Assembly: GCF_001510895.1 (NCBI RefSeq)
Contig: NZ_LPWA01000079.1
Span: 1 to 64,000, forward strand
Reading direction: 5' to 3'
Source of the DNA: Mesorhizobium loti
GTDB lineage: Bacteria > Pseudomonadota > Alphaproteobacteria > Rhizobiales > Rhizobiaceae
Length of the DNA stretch: 64,000 bases
Part shown: positions 29,348-39,544 of the stretch, piece by piece
Layout of the letters: every line of letters starts with the position of its first letter
How positions within the stretch are numbered: position 1 is the stretch's first letter
Notes under the pieces: model-generated
What the model was told of the DNA's origin: nothing
What the model saw: only the letters and a program-made list of their open reading frames with translations
Databases searched by the model: none
Program-made: the position numbers and the translations under genes

Positions 29348-29426
29348 ACCAACTCTCCATTTTCCAATTTTTCCCGTGGCTGCTTGGCAGCAGGCCATTG
29401 CTCATGCACTGTCCCGCGGTTTTCAC

Positions 29427-30575
<1,149 letters not shown>

Positions 30576-30587
30576 CGTTTTGCGGCG

Positions 30588-32075
30588 CTACTCCGAGAGT
30601 ACCGGCGCGGCGTGCTCGGCATGGCCGCGCAACGGCTTTTCCGGCATCAGCGCCAGCGCGACCAGCGCCAGGACAAGCGTGATGCCGGCGGTGACGAAGA
30701 TCATCACGAACGGCGTCACCGAGGTGACCTCGATGCGGGTTAGCGAGCCCTCGGCTGCGAGCGGCAAGCCGTAGCCGAGCGCGACGGCGCCGAGCATGGC
30801 GACGCCAAGCGCGCCGCCCAGCGAACGCAGGAAGGTCAGCACCCCGGTCGCGACGCCGAGATGCGCGCGGTCGACCGCGTTCTGGACCGAGACGGTGCTG
30901 ACCGGGAAAGTCGTTCCGGTGCCGAGGCCGATCAAGGTCGTCAGCACCTCGACTTCGAGCAGCGAAGCATGGCCCGCAATGGCACTGAGCCCGCCGATGC
31001 AAAGGATCGCGAAGACGATGCCGAACATGGCGATGCGCTTATAGTGGAAGAAGCGCGGGATGGTGCGGCCGCTGAAGGTTGCGCCGGCAACGGTGCCGAG
31101 GAGCAATCCAAGCATGGCCGTGCCGGACTCGCTGACAGAGAGCCCGACGACCGCCTGCAGATACACCGGCAGATAGACCGAGATGCCAATGCTTGCCGCT
31201 TGCAGCAGGAACATCGACAGCGTGCCGGCGAGCACGATCGGGTTGCTCAGCACTTCGAGCGAGACCAACGGTTCGGCGGCGCGGAGCAGCCGGACCGCGA
31301 ACAGCGCCCAGAACACGGCCGAACAGGCCACCAGTCCAAGGATTTCCGCAGAGAACCAGGGATAGGTGCTGCCGCCCCAGTTGAGCGCCAGGAGCAGCAG
31401 CGCCGTGGCGATCACCAGCAGCACTGCACCAAGCCCATCGATGCGGTGGTGTTTGGCCGCAATCGGCAGCTTCTTCAGCGGCTTGTTGATGATCGCCATC
31501 GCCAGGAAGCCGAGCGGCAGGTTGATCCAGAAGATCAGCGACCAGTGCAGGTGTTCGGCGAAGGTACCGCCGAGCAGAGGCCCGGCAACGCTGGCGACCG
31601 CCCATGTGCCGGAAATCCAGGCCGCGTAGCGGGCCCGCTCGCGGGGCGGCACGAGGTCGCCAATGACAGTCTGCGTCAGGGCGAACAGGCCGCCGCCGCC
31701 AGCGCCCTGGATGGCGCGGCCGATGACCAGCACCAGCATGTTGGGGGCGAGAGCGCTGACCAGCGATCCCAGGAGAAAAATGAGCACTGCGGCATAGATG
31801 ACTGGACGGCGGCCATAGACATCGGAAATCTTGCCGTAGAGCGGCGCCATCGCTGTCGCCGTCAAAAGATAGCCGGTGACGATCCAGGGCAGATATTCGG
31901 CGTGGCCGAGCGCGCGGCCGATCGTCGGCAGGGCAGGCGCGACGATGGTCTGGTCAAGCGCGGCCAAGAGCATCGACAAAAGCACGCCGCCGATGATGGC
32001 ATTTTTCTCGCTCTCGCTCATCGGCGGCGAGGCTGGTGTTCCCATCGTCGTGCGATTGTCGACGGTCTGGTCCAT
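30588..32075 (-). CDS. MFS drug efflux transporter, DHA2 (EmrB/QacA) family
   Basis: A 495-residue proton-driven exporter with about 14 predicted helices. Family motifs are LLSMLLAALDQTIVAPALPT in helix 1, ATAMAPLYGKISDVYGRRPV (motif A), GRAIQGAGGGGLFAL, and ARYAAWISGTWAVASVAGPL with LLGGTF (motif C). It is convergent with the reductase gene, 12 bp between ends. The leader contains tandem repeats that may be an operator, but no TetR or MarR gene is adjacent. Substrate is unknown. Confidence 0.93.
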   Translation of the reverse strand: MDQTVDNRTTMGTPASPPMSESEKNAIIGGVLLSMLLAALDQTIVAPALPTIGRALGHAEYLPWIVTGYLLTATAMAPLYGKISDVYGRRPVIYAAVLIFLLGSLVSALAPNMLVLVIGRAIQGAGGGGLFALTQTVIGDLVPPRERARYAAWISGTWAVASVAGPLLGGTFAEHLHWSLIFWINLPLGFLAMAIINKPLKKLPIAAKHHRIDGLGAVLLVIATALLLLALNWGGSTYPWFSAEILGLVACSAVFWALFAVRLLRAAEPLVSLEVLSNPIVLAGTLSMFLLQAASIGISVYLPVYLQAVVGLSVSESGTAMLGLLLGTVAGATFSGRTIPRFFHYKRIAMFGIVFAILCIGGLSAIAGHASLLEVEVLTTLIGLGTGTTFPVSTVSVQNAVDRAHLGVATGVLTFLRSLGGALGVAMLGAVALGYGLPLAAEGSLTRIEVTSVTPFVMIFVTAGITLVLALVALALMPEKPLRGHAEHAAPVLSE

Positions 32076-32083
32076 GCGTCATT

Positions 32084-32136
32084 CTTTCAAAACAAAGGCT
32101 GGCTTTCAAAAACAAAGGCCGGCTTTCAAGGGCTGG
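32084..32136. repeat. Tandem repeats in the DHA2 efflux-pump leader
   Basis: Two full units, CTTTCAAAACAAAGGCTGG (32084-32102) and CTTTCAAAAACAAAGGCCGG (32103-32122), plus a partial CTTTCAAGGGCTGG, begin 9 bp upstream of the start codon. The 19-20 bp period is about two helical turns. From 32137 to 32334 nothing further is recognised. Confidence 0.7.
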
Positions 32137-32334
32137 TGCGCGGTCCGCAAGAAGCGGCCTGTCCGGGGCGTCTTCCCGCCTGTCGTTCGTGTCTCGTGTT
32201 TTCAAAGCCCGCCTGCCGGCGACCCCGCTGTATGTCGTGCGATATAGGCTGTTTTCGACCGCCGCTCGAAAGTTTTTCGAATCTGGCACTATGTTTCGGC
32301 GGCATTGGCCTTCGCCGGCACGCCGATCCAGCGG

Positions 32335-32955
32335 TCAGGCCGGCGGCAGTTGGCCGCTTTGGATGCGCTGCATCCGGTAGCGCAGGAGCCGGATGATCCG
32401 GCTCTCGAAATTGACGCTTTCAACGCGGTCGAACTGGACCTGGGCGCGGTCGTGCCTGGCGAGGATGGCGGCAGAGATCTCGGCGGCCTTGGCTTTCGCG
32501 GCTTCGCAGGTCTTTTGCGGATAAGTGGCCTTCAGCGCGTCCTCGAGCTCGCTGGCATGGTTCTTGGCGATCTCGACATGGCGCTCCTCATGGCGTTTGA
32601 TGTCCGCCGAAAGCGTGTCCCAGAACAGCCTCACATCCGGGTCGGCCTTGCGAGGCCGCCGCCATTCCGGAAGGATCACCTTGACCTTCACGGTCACCTG
32701 CGCATTCGCGATCCGGCAGGAATTCGCCGTCTGCGCGTAGCTGACGCGGGTGGTGAAAGCCATCTGCGTGGCGCCCGGATGCCTGGAGCCGGTGCTCTTC
32801 ACCTCAGGGCCGTTCTTCGTCAGCTGCTTTTCGATGTCGTCCAGCGTGCGGCCGCCGACGCTGAAATAGCTGTAGGTCTTGACCAGGCTAGCCGCGCTGG
32901 CCGGCATGGCGGCGAGCGAAAGGATCAGGGCGCAGAGCAGGGGACGGTTCATCAT
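32335..32955 (-). CDS. DUF922 family secreted protein, putative Zn-dependent protease
   Basis: A 206-residue exported protein. The signal sequence is PLLCALILSLAAMPASA. The body carries the HEERHVEIA motif, which fits the HExxH-like zinc site predicted for DUF922, followed by a long charged helix. Family members are annotated as predicted secreted Zn-dependent proteases without strong experimental support. It diverges from folP with 84 bp between starts. Confidence 0.85.
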   Translation of the reverse strand: MMNRPLLCALILSLAAMPASAASLVKTYSYFSVGGRTLDDIEKQLTKNGPEVKSTGSRHPGATQMAFTTRVSYAQTANSCRIANAQVTVKVKVILPEWRRPRKADPDVRLFWDTLSADIKRHEERHVEIAKNHASELEDALKATYPQKTCEAAKAKAAEISAAILARHDRAQVQFDRVESVNFESRIIRLLRYRMQRIQSGQLPPA

Positions 32956-33039
32956 GTTGCCTCTTCAGCCACCTTGCTTTACGGCCGTTGCCGGCGCAAC
33001 GGAATTGATTTCGCGCGGATCACACATGGTTGATGGACA

Positions 33040-33893
33040 ATGACGACAAGGCGATGGCAGCTGGCGCATGGACGCCATCTCGACCTCGGTGCAAAAGCAG
33101 TCGTCGTTGGCATCCTCAACGTCACGCCGGACAGCTTTTCCGACGGCGGGCTGTTCATCGCGCCGGAGAAGGCGATAGCCAGGCGCGCCGCATGGCGGAA
33201 GAGGGGGCCGCCGTCATCGATGTCGGCGGGGAATCGACGCGGCCGGGTTTTGCCCCGATCACCGCCGAGGAAGAGCAGGCACGGGTGCTGCCGATCATCG
33301 AGGCGCTCGCCGGATCGGGCGAGGCGCTGATTTCGGTCGATACCTATCGCGAGGATACCGCGCGGCGCGCCGTCGCCGCCGGCGCGCATATCGTCAACGA
33401 CGTCTGGGGCCTGCAGCGCGAGCCCGGCATCGCGCGCGTCGCGGCCGAGACCGGCGCTGGCCTCATCATCATGCACACCGGACGCGAACGGCAAAAACTG
33501 CCGGACGTCATCGAGGACCAGTTCCTGTTCCTGCGCAAATCGCTGGAGATCGCGTACGCCAGCGGTGTTGCGGATGGCCAGATCGTGCTCGACGCGGGCT
33601 TCGGCTTTGCCAAGGAGACGACGGAAGAAAATCTCGATCTGATGGCGCGGTTCTCCGAACTCCTGGCGCTTGGCTTTCCGCTGATGGCGGGGACGTCGCG
33701 AAAGCGTTTCATCGGCGGCGTCACCGGGCGCGAGCCCGCCGAGCGCGCGGTCGGCACCGCGGCCACCAGCGTCATCCTGCGGCTCAAAGGGGCCGATCTT
33801 TTTCGCGTCCACGATGTCGCAATCAACGTGGATGCGCTGGCGGTGGCCGATGCTATGCTGGCGCGAGAAAACGACCTTCCGCCCGGACGCTGA
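33040..33893 (+). CDS. folP: Dihydropteroate synthase (frameshifted)
   Basis: Condenses 6-hydroxymethyl-dihydropterin diphosphate with p-aminobenzoate; the target of sulfonamides. Signatures are VVGILNVTPDSFSDGG, VIDVGGESTRPGF, ISVDTYRED and IVNDVWGLQ, with LDAGFGFAKET and MAGTSRKRFIG near the end. A single C is missing near 33179/33180 (GCCAG for GCCCAG). The first 50 codons and the rest are therefore in different frames; repair gives AIAQARRMAEEG and 284 residues, normal for the family. folB follows after 2 bp and folK overlaps folB, forming a folate operon. Confidence 0.94.
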
Positions 33894-33895
33894 CC

Positions 33896-34255
33896 ATGTA
33901 TGTCATCCGCATGAAGAACTGCGCCTTCTTTGCCCGGCACGGTGTGCTGGACGAAGAGGAGACGCTCGGCCAGCGTTTTTATGTCGACGCTGAACTGACG
34001 GTCGAGCCCAGCCGCCCGCTGGAGGACGATTCCATCGAGGACACCGTCAATTACGGCATCGCCTTTTCGGTGATCGAAAAGATCGTCACCGGGCACCGCC
34101 GCTTCCTGATCGAGGCGCTGGCGCTGGAGGTGGCGAAGGCGCTTGCCGCGCGGTTCCCGCAGATCAGGAAGGCCGAGATCACTGTGCGCAAGCCGAACGC
34201 CCCGGTGCCGGGCGTGCTCGATCATGTCGAGGTGACCGTTGTCTGGCCAGAATAG
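33896..34255 (+). CDS. folB: Dihydroneopterin aldolase
   Basis: A 119-residue aldolase converting dihydroneopterin to 6-hydroxymethyl-dihydropterin and glycolaldehyde. The N-terminal MYVIRMKNCAFFARHGVLDE contains the conserved FxxxHGV-E region; DTVNYGIAF and RKPNAPVPGVLDHVEV are also typical. It starts two bases after folP and ends 17 bp inside folK, indicating coupled translation. Confidence 0.94.
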   Translation: MYVIRMKNCAFFARHGVLDEEETLGQRFYVDAELTVEPSRPLEDDSIEDTVNYGIAFSVIEKIVTGHRRFLIEALALEVAKALAARFPQIRKAEITVRKPNAPVPGVLDHVEVTVVWPE

Positions 34256-34751
34256 CGTCGTCTACCTCAGTCTCGGCGGCAATCTCGGCGATCCGGCGAA
34301 ATCCATGGCCGCAGCGCTTCGCATGCTGGACGGCGACGACAAGACACGCATCACCGCCGTCTCCTCGCTCTACCGCACGCCGCCCTGGGGCAAGCTCGAC
34401 CAGCCGGATTTTCTGAACGCCGCCGCGGCTGTCGAAACTTCGCTGTCGCCGCGCGCCTTGCTCGACCTTTGCCTGGACGTCGAAAGGCGGTTGAAGCGGG
34501 TGCGCGAGGAACGCTGGGGGCCGCGCCTGATCGACATCGACATCCTGGTGTTCGGCGACCGGGTGATCCACGAGACCGGACTTGAAGTGCCGCATCCGCG
34601 CATGCTGGAACGCGCCTTCGTGCTGGCGCCGCTGGCCGAGATCGCTCCCGAGCTCGCGGTCGGCGGCAGAAGCGTGTCGGAGCGACTTGGCGCCGTCGAT
34701 ACGTCTGGTATCGAGCGGCTGCCGTCCGGCCGGGAGTGGTGGCTGGACTGA
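34239..34751 (+). CDS. folK: 2-amino-4-hydroxy-6-hydroxymethyldihydropteridine diphosphokinase
   Basis: Pyrophosphorylates 6-hydroxymethyl-dihydropterin to give the FolP substrate. The 170-residue sequence shows VYLSLGGNLGDPAKS, SSLYRTPPWG, FLNAAAAVET, RWGPRLIDIDIL and VPHPRMLERAFVLAPLAEI, covering the ATP and pterin binding loops. The start is a TTG at 34239 lying inside folB. It is the last gene of the folP-folB-folK run; the DUF924 gene is convergent 62 bp beyond. Confidence 0.95.
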   Translation: MSGQNSVVYLSLGGNLGDPAKSMAAALRMLDGDDKTRITAVSSLYRTPPWGKLDQPDFLNAAAAVETSLSPRALLDLCLDVERRLKRVREERWGPRLIDIDILVFGDRVIHETGLEVPHPRMLERAFVLAPLAEIAPELAVGGRSVSERLGAVDTSGIERLPSGREWWLD

Positions 34752-34813
34752 CTTTTGTATTTTCGCAATTCCGGACGAAACCGCAAGGCACTTTTCCTGG
34801 AATTGCTCTGAAA

Positions 34814-35362
34814 TCAGCCGGAGAAGCCGCCGTTGTCGAGAAATATCTTTTCCCCGGCCGTCGTTTCGCGGCCGAGCATTCTGTTCCGGTGCGGGAAGCG
34901 GCCGAAGCGTTCGATGATCTCCAGGTGCTCCTTGGCGTATTTGAGATAGTCCGGCGCCCTGGCGGCCGTGAGCTCCACCGACCGTTCCTGGTCGGCAAGC
35001 AGTTCCGAATGCTCGAACGGCAGATAGAGGAAGACGCGCACGATCTCGTCGAGCGCCAGATCCTGGCCGGCGGCGATCGCCTTGTCGGCGAAATGCCTGG
35101 CCAGCGGATCGGTCGCATACATGTGTCCGGTGCCGCGGAAGCAGTTGCGCGGAAACTGGTCGAGCAGGATCATCAGCGCCAGCGATCCCTCGGCATGCGC
35201 GTTCCAGTCGTCGCATTCGCGCCGCGCAGCGGCATAATGCAACTCGAGGAACTGGTTGTGGAAACCCGCGTCGAACGCGTCGTTCTTCTCGAACCAGGCG
35301 TCCTCGCCGGCGTCGCGCCAGAATTTGGTGACGGAAAGCGCCCGCGCGTCGAGCTCTGCCAT
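34814..35362 (-). CDS. DUF924 family protein
   Basis: A 182-residue helical protein with the family hallmarks ILLDQFPRNCFRGTGHMYATD and FLYLPFEHSELLADQERSV, and a terminal FLDNGGFSG. DUF924 proteins are widespread but functionally uncharacterised. No signal peptide or membrane segment. Only 10 bp separate its start from the stop of the antiporter gene upstream, so it may be co-transcribed with it. Confidence 0.9.
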   Translation of the reverse strand: MAELDARALSVTKFWRDAGEDAWFEKNDAFDAGFHNQFLELHYAAARRECDDWNAHAEGSLALMILLDQFPRNCFRGTGHMYATDPLARHFADKAIAAGQDLALDEIVRVFLYLPFEHSELLADQERSVELTAARAPDYLKYAKEHLEIIERFGRFPHRNRMLGRETTAGEKIFLDNGGFSG

Positions 35363-35372
35363 GTCTACCCTT

Positions 35373-37206
35373 TCAGTTCTTCGTCTCTGCCTTGTTCAGC
35401 ACGCCGGCCGTCTCTTCGTTCAGCGCCCGGCCGGCGCGACGCGGCTGGGTGAGCGGCGTCGGGATCGGTGTGCCGATATTGCCTTTCAGGAAGCGCTGGC
35501 CGGCGCGTACGCCCTCGGCCAATTGCGTTTCAAAGCGCGCTTCGTCGCGGCGGCGAACGTCCTCGATGACCTCGGCGACCTCTTCCGGGTCGACGCCCAA
35601 GGATTCCAGCGCCGAGCCACCGAAGACCAGCGCCGATTCGAAGGTCTCGCGCAGCTGATAATCGACGCCGGCCCGGACAAGCTGCAGCGCGGTGCCGCGA
35701 TCGAAGGCGCGTGCCAGAACGGTGACCAGCGGGAATTCGGCCTTGATCAGCTGGGCAATGCGCACCGCTGCGTCCGGCTTGTCGACACAGATCAGCACCG
35801 CGCGCGCCCGGCCGGCACCGGCTGCATGCAGGATGTCGAGCCGCGTGCCGTCACCATAATAGACCTTGAAGCCGAAATCGGCCGCCGCCTGGATCATCTC
35901 GACCTCATTGTCGATGATCGAGACGTCGAGGCCGCGCAAAAGCAATGGCTGGCTGGCGATCTGGCCGAAGCGACCGAAGCCGATGATCAGCACGCTGCCG
36001 GTGAGGCCGTCGGCGATGTCGACGCCTTCAAGAGATTGCTCGTCGCGCGGCGTGAGGTAGCGCAGCACCACTATGGCGAGTGGTGTGAGCACCATGGAGA
36101 TGATGATGATGGCGGTCAGTGTGGCGTTGGCCTGGCCATCGATGATGCCGACCACGGCCGCCGAGGAATAGAGCACGAAGGCGAACTCGCCTCCCTGCGC
36201 CATGAAGACGGCGCGTTCGAGCGCTTCGCGATGGCCGCTCTTGAGCATGCGCGCGACGATGTAGATGCCGAGCGCCTTCATGATCATGTAGGCGACGACG
36301 TAGATGGCGACGAGGCGCCAGTTCTGGGCGACGACGCCGAGGTCGAGCGACATGCCGACGGCCAGGAAGAACAGGCCGAGCAGGATGCCGCGGAACGGCT
36401 CGATATCGGCTTCGAGCTGATGGCGGAAGGTCGATTCGGACAGAAGCACGCCGGCGAGGAAAGCGCCCATCGCCATCGACAGGCCGGAGAGCTGCATGGC
36501 CAAAGCCGACCCAAGGACCACGAGCAAGGCCGCGGCGGTCATCACCTCGCGGGCGCGGGCATCCGCCAGGATGCGAAACAGCGGGTTGAGCAGATAGCGT
36601 CCCGCCACCACCAGCCCGACGATCGCGGCGATGCCGATGCCGACCTCGATCAGCCGCTCGGACAGGCTGGTGTCGGCGCCGCCGGGCGCGAGGAATGCAA
36701 CCAGCGCCAGAAGCGGCACGATCATCAGTCTTCGAGCAAAAGGATGGAGACGATGCGCTGGCCTTTTGGCGTTGCGATCTCGCCGCGCTCCTCGAGCAGC
36801 TGCATGACGATCGCCGTCGAGGTCAGCACGAAGCCGGCGCCGGCGACGAAGGACTGCGCAATAGGGAAGCCTCCGGCCAGCCCGACAAGGGTCAAGAGAA
36901 CTGCGCAGACTCCCACCTGCAGCGCACCGAGGCCAAAAATCTCGCGGCGCAGGCCCCAGAGCCGCGACGGCTGCATTTCAAGGCCGATGATGAACAGGAA
37001 CATGACGACGCGAGCTCGGCGACGTGGAGGATGGCTTCCGATTCGGAAAAGACGCGCAGCCCGAACGGCCCGATGACCACACCGGCGGCGAGATAGCCGA
37101 GGATGGAGCCCAGCCCCATGCGCTTGAAGATCGGCACGGCAACGACGCCGGCAGCAAGCAGCGCCACCACCTGTACGAGATCGCTGCTCGATGCTTCAGC
37201 CGCCAT
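35373..37206 (-). CDS. CPA2 monovalent cation:proton antiporter, KefB-like (two frameshifts)
   Basis: Repaired length is 611 residues. The N-terminal 390 residues form the Na+/H+ exchanger membrane domain with about 12 helices (FKRMGLGSILGYLAAGVVIG, FLFIIGLEMQPSRLW, FVLTSTAIVMQLLEERG). A Rossmann-type TrkA-N/RCK domain follows (VLIIGFGRFGQIASQPLL). This matches glutathione- or nucleotide-gated K+/H+ antiporters of the KefB/KefC kind; the exact ion is not provable. One base is missing near 36728 (LLLED should continue LMIVPLL) and another near 37011 (HVAEL should continue GVVMFLF). Both are repaired by one G/C. The start is the ATG at 37206 (MAAEASSSD). Confidence 0.9.
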
Positions 37207-37425
37207 GCCTGTCGTCCCGTTGTCTCGAAGCACTCCTTGCATGCAGCGGGAGCGAGAGGCAAGGGCAGCGAGCCTGGCAGGAAGAGCAGGGCCATTGGCA
37301 CGAAACAAACGTGGCGCCGCTCCGGCAAACTCCTGTTGCAGCCTCGTTACACAAGTTTACGCGGCCCGGTCGTTGCGTGCCGCCACAATCAGAGGTTATG
37401 GCACGGTCGGCTTCGGCCATTGGGA

Positions 37426-37454
37426 GGCAGCGGCGATGGGCCGCTGCCTTTTTT
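37426..37454 (+). terminator. Intrinsic terminator immediately before a ribosome site
   Basis: GGCAGCGG, loop, CCGCTGCC, then six Ts. It ends directly before GAGGAG, the ribosome site of the small lipoprotein. No plus-strand gene lies upstream, so this is either an attenuator in the lipoprotein leader or the end of a short untranslated RNA beginning around 37400. The rest of 37207-37425 holds nothing else recognised. Confidence 0.7.
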
Positions 37455-37469
37455 GAGGAGATGACTGAC

Positions 37470-37736
37470 ATGAAGAAGTTTTTGCTCGTTGCCGTTGGTG
37501 TTGCGGCGCTGGCCGTTTCGGCCTGTTCGAAGGGACCGGAATGCACGCAGGAGATCGCCACCAAGAAGGCGCAGGACATGGCCGCCGCGCTGCAGGAAGC
37601 GATCACCAAGGATCCGAGCAAGGCGGCCGACCTGACGGCCAAGGTGCAGGCCGTGACGACGAAATACCAGAACGCCACGACGCTGGACGAAGCCTGCAAG
37701 GCCTATGACGAAGTGACCGCCGCCATCAAGGGTTGA
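37470..37736 (+). CDS. Small predicted lipoprotein
   Basis: An 88-residue protein, MKKFLLVAVGVAALAVSAC..., with a lipobox ending at Cys19 (LAVSAC). The mature part is rich in Ala, Lys, Thr and Asp, predicted helical (KKAQDMAAALQEAITKDPSK), with Cys residues in PECTQE and DEACKAY that could pair. No named family is recognised. The ATG at 37470 is 9 bases after GAGGAG; an ATG at 37461 is too close to it. The gene is bracketed by two strong hairpins, so it is monocistronic. Confidence 0.82.
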   Translation: MKKFLLVAVGVAALAVSACSKGPECTQEIATKKAQDMAAALQEAITKDPSKAADLTAKVQAVTTKYQNATTLDEACKAYDEVTAAIKG

Positions 37737-37756
37737 GCGAAGTCAAAGCGAAAGAG

Positions 37757-37783
37757 GGCGGCAGCCACCGGCTGCCGCCTTTT
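37757..37783 (+). terminator. Intrinsic terminator of the small lipoprotein gene
   Basis: Perfect 10-bp arms GGCGGCAGCC and GGCTGCCGCC around a 3-base loop, followed by TTTT, lie 20 bp after the stop codon. Confidence 0.88.
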
Positions 37784-37807
37784 GTCTATGAGGTCGGGCT
37801 CGCCTGC

Positions 37808-38362
37808 TCAGTTTTTGGCGATGGAGCCGACTTCGACCGCGTCGACCCGCTTCAGGCTCATGCCAATGACCGGCACCAGCTGCTTGTTGACACGCACGGC
37901 GACCGTCACGGTCATCGAATTGTCGTCGGGGATACGGGCCTGCATGACGCCGTTCAGCTGATTGCGGTTGATGGTGAAGACCACCTTCTGCGGGTCGACG
38001 ACATTGCCGCCGATGATGTCGAGCCCGTTGCCGGCCGAGCCACCCATGAAGTTGCCCTTGTAGCCATCGCGGCCCTTGCGTTCGACGGTCGCTGACATCT
38101 TCTGGGTGAAGACGCCGACCCGGCAGTCGCCGTCGAGACTCATGCCGACCTTGCCGTCAGGCGTGGAGCCGTTGAAATTGCAGGTGAATTTAGTGCCCTT
38201 GTATTTGCCGGCGATGATTTCGCCAGGGCCAACCCATTTGCCTTCCACCGAACGGAAGAACTGCTTGTCCGGCTCTGCGCCAAAGGCCTTTTCGACGAGG
38301 CCGAGCGGTGCGGCGAGCGCAACCGTCACGGGCAGGACGCAGGACAAGATCACGCTTTTCAT
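37808..38362 (-). CDS. Conserved hypothetical exported protein
   Basis: A 184-residue protein with an N-terminal signal-like segment (ILSCVLPVTVALAAPLG). The mature part starts around residue 30 and is rich in beta-strand patterns: FRSVEGKWVGPGEIIAGKYK, FTCNFNG, CRVGVFTQKMSATVERKG, NQLNGVMQARI. Two cysteines (FTCNF, GDCRV) could form a disulfide. I recognise the type from Hyphomicrobiales genomes but know no function. The start at 38362 is preferred to one three codons upstream. It is convergent with the small lipoprotein gene. Confidence 0.75.
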   Translation of the reverse strand: MKSVILSCVLPVTVALAAPLGLVEKAFGAEPDKQFFRSVEGKWVGPGEIIAGKYKGTKFTCNFNGSTPDGKVGMSLDGDCRVGVFTQKMSATVERKGRDGYKGNFMGGSAGNGLDIIGGNVVDPQKVVFTINRNQLNGVMQARIPDDNSMTVTVAVRVNKQLVPVIGMSLKRVDAVEVGSIAKN

Positions 38363-38461
38363 GGACGACACCCGGCACGACAGAGTCTGTTCTTGGGACA
38401 GGAACGACCATGAACAAGATTGGTTAATGCTTCGTCACCGGTGGCTGTTTCGGCATTTACC

Positions 38462-39544
38462 TTACTGCTCCATTTGACCATCTTTTCGCGTTGCGAACGA
38501 GGTCAGCGCCGACAGGAAATCGCCAAGGCCAGGGCGCTTGACCGCGATGAACGGCAGCGGGCGCGCCGTCTCCATCGCAGCAATGCCGATGCGTGCCGTC
38601 ATCATGCCGTTGACCACGCCTTCGCCAAGCTTTGCCGAAAGTTTCGCGGCGAGGCCGTGACCGACGATCTGCTGCACGAAACTGTCGCCGACGGCGATCG
38701 AGCCGGTCACCGCCAGATGGGCGAGCACGCCGCGCGCCAGCCGGAAGAAGCCCAGCGTGCCAGGGCGGCCGCCATAGAGTTCCGACAGGCGCCGGATCAG
38801 TCGGCCGGCCTCGAACACGACATAGGCGACATCGACGAGCGCGCGCGGGCTGACCGCCGTCACCAGCGAGACGCGCTTTGCCGCCTCCAGGATCATCGTC
38901 TTGGCGCGGGCGTCGAGCGGCGAAAGGATCTCGGTTTCGGCAAGCCGCACCAGATTGCCGCCGTCGATGATTTCGTCGCGCAGTTCAGCAAGCGAGCGGC
39001 GGCCGGCCGCCGTCTCGGGTTTTGCCGCGACAAAAGCGGAAAGCTCGTCGACTAGGGCGCGGGCGGCCTTGGGGTCGTCGCGCGCCACCGCATCCAAGGC
39101 ACGTCGCTGCAGCTTTTCGACTTCGGCGAGGCGAGCGATGGCCAGGAATTCACGGATCAGGATGACCAGCAGCGACAAAAGCGCGACCGCCGCCATGCCG
39201 GCCGCCAGCCAGCCCAGCCATTCGGCGCGCGCGAAGAGATCGCGGATGAGCCGGTCCGTCCACAGGCCGACCGCGAGCGAGACAAGCACGCCAAACGCGC
39301 CGAAGAACAGGCGAGCGAGCAGCGAGCGTTTCCTTGGAGCGGTCGTTGGCGGCGGCGCGGCCTGTTCGATGTCCGGCTCGTCGAAGACGTCGATCTCCGA
39401 AGGAATGACGACCGCGACATCGGATCTGGCGGCGCGGGGCCTGCGCATGGGCTGTTCGTCGGCACGATGCTTGGGCGTCGCCTCCTGCCTTGGCGCTGGC
39501 TCCGGCTCGATGCGGAAGGCCGCCGGTTTGCGGGGCGGGGTCAT
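38462..39544 (-). CDS. TIGR01620/YcjF (DUF697) family membrane protein
   Basis: A 360-residue inner-membrane protein. The first 70 residues are charged and Pro-rich; two membrane helices follow (LLARLFFGAFGVLVSLAVGL and WLGWLAAGMAAVALLSLLVI). The C-terminal DUF697 portion includes TAVSPRALVDVAYVVFEAGR and the hydrophobic GMMTARIGIAAMETARPLPF. The start codon overlaps the stop of the ycjX gene as ATGA, so the two are translationally coupled. The YcjX-YcjF pair is conserved in proteobacteria and linked to envelope stress; its molecular role is unclear. Confidence 0.9.
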   Translation of the reverse strand: MTPPRKPAAFRIEPEPAPRQEATPKHRADEQPMRRPRAARSDVAVVIPSEIDVFDEPDIEQAAPPPTTAPRKRSLLARLFFGAFGVLVSLAVGLWTDRLIRDLFARAEWLGWLAAGMAAVALLSLLVILIREFLAIARLAEVEKLQRRALDAVARDDPKAARALVDELSAFVAAKPETAAGRRSLAELRDEIIDGGNLVRLAETEILSPLDARAKTMILEAAKRVSLVTAVSPRALVDVAYVVFEAGRLIRRLSELYGGRPGTLGFFRLARGVLAHLAVTGSIAVGDSFVQQIVGHGLAAKLSAKLGEGVVNGMMTARIGIAAMETARPLPFIAVKRPGLGDFLSALTSFATRKDGQMEQ

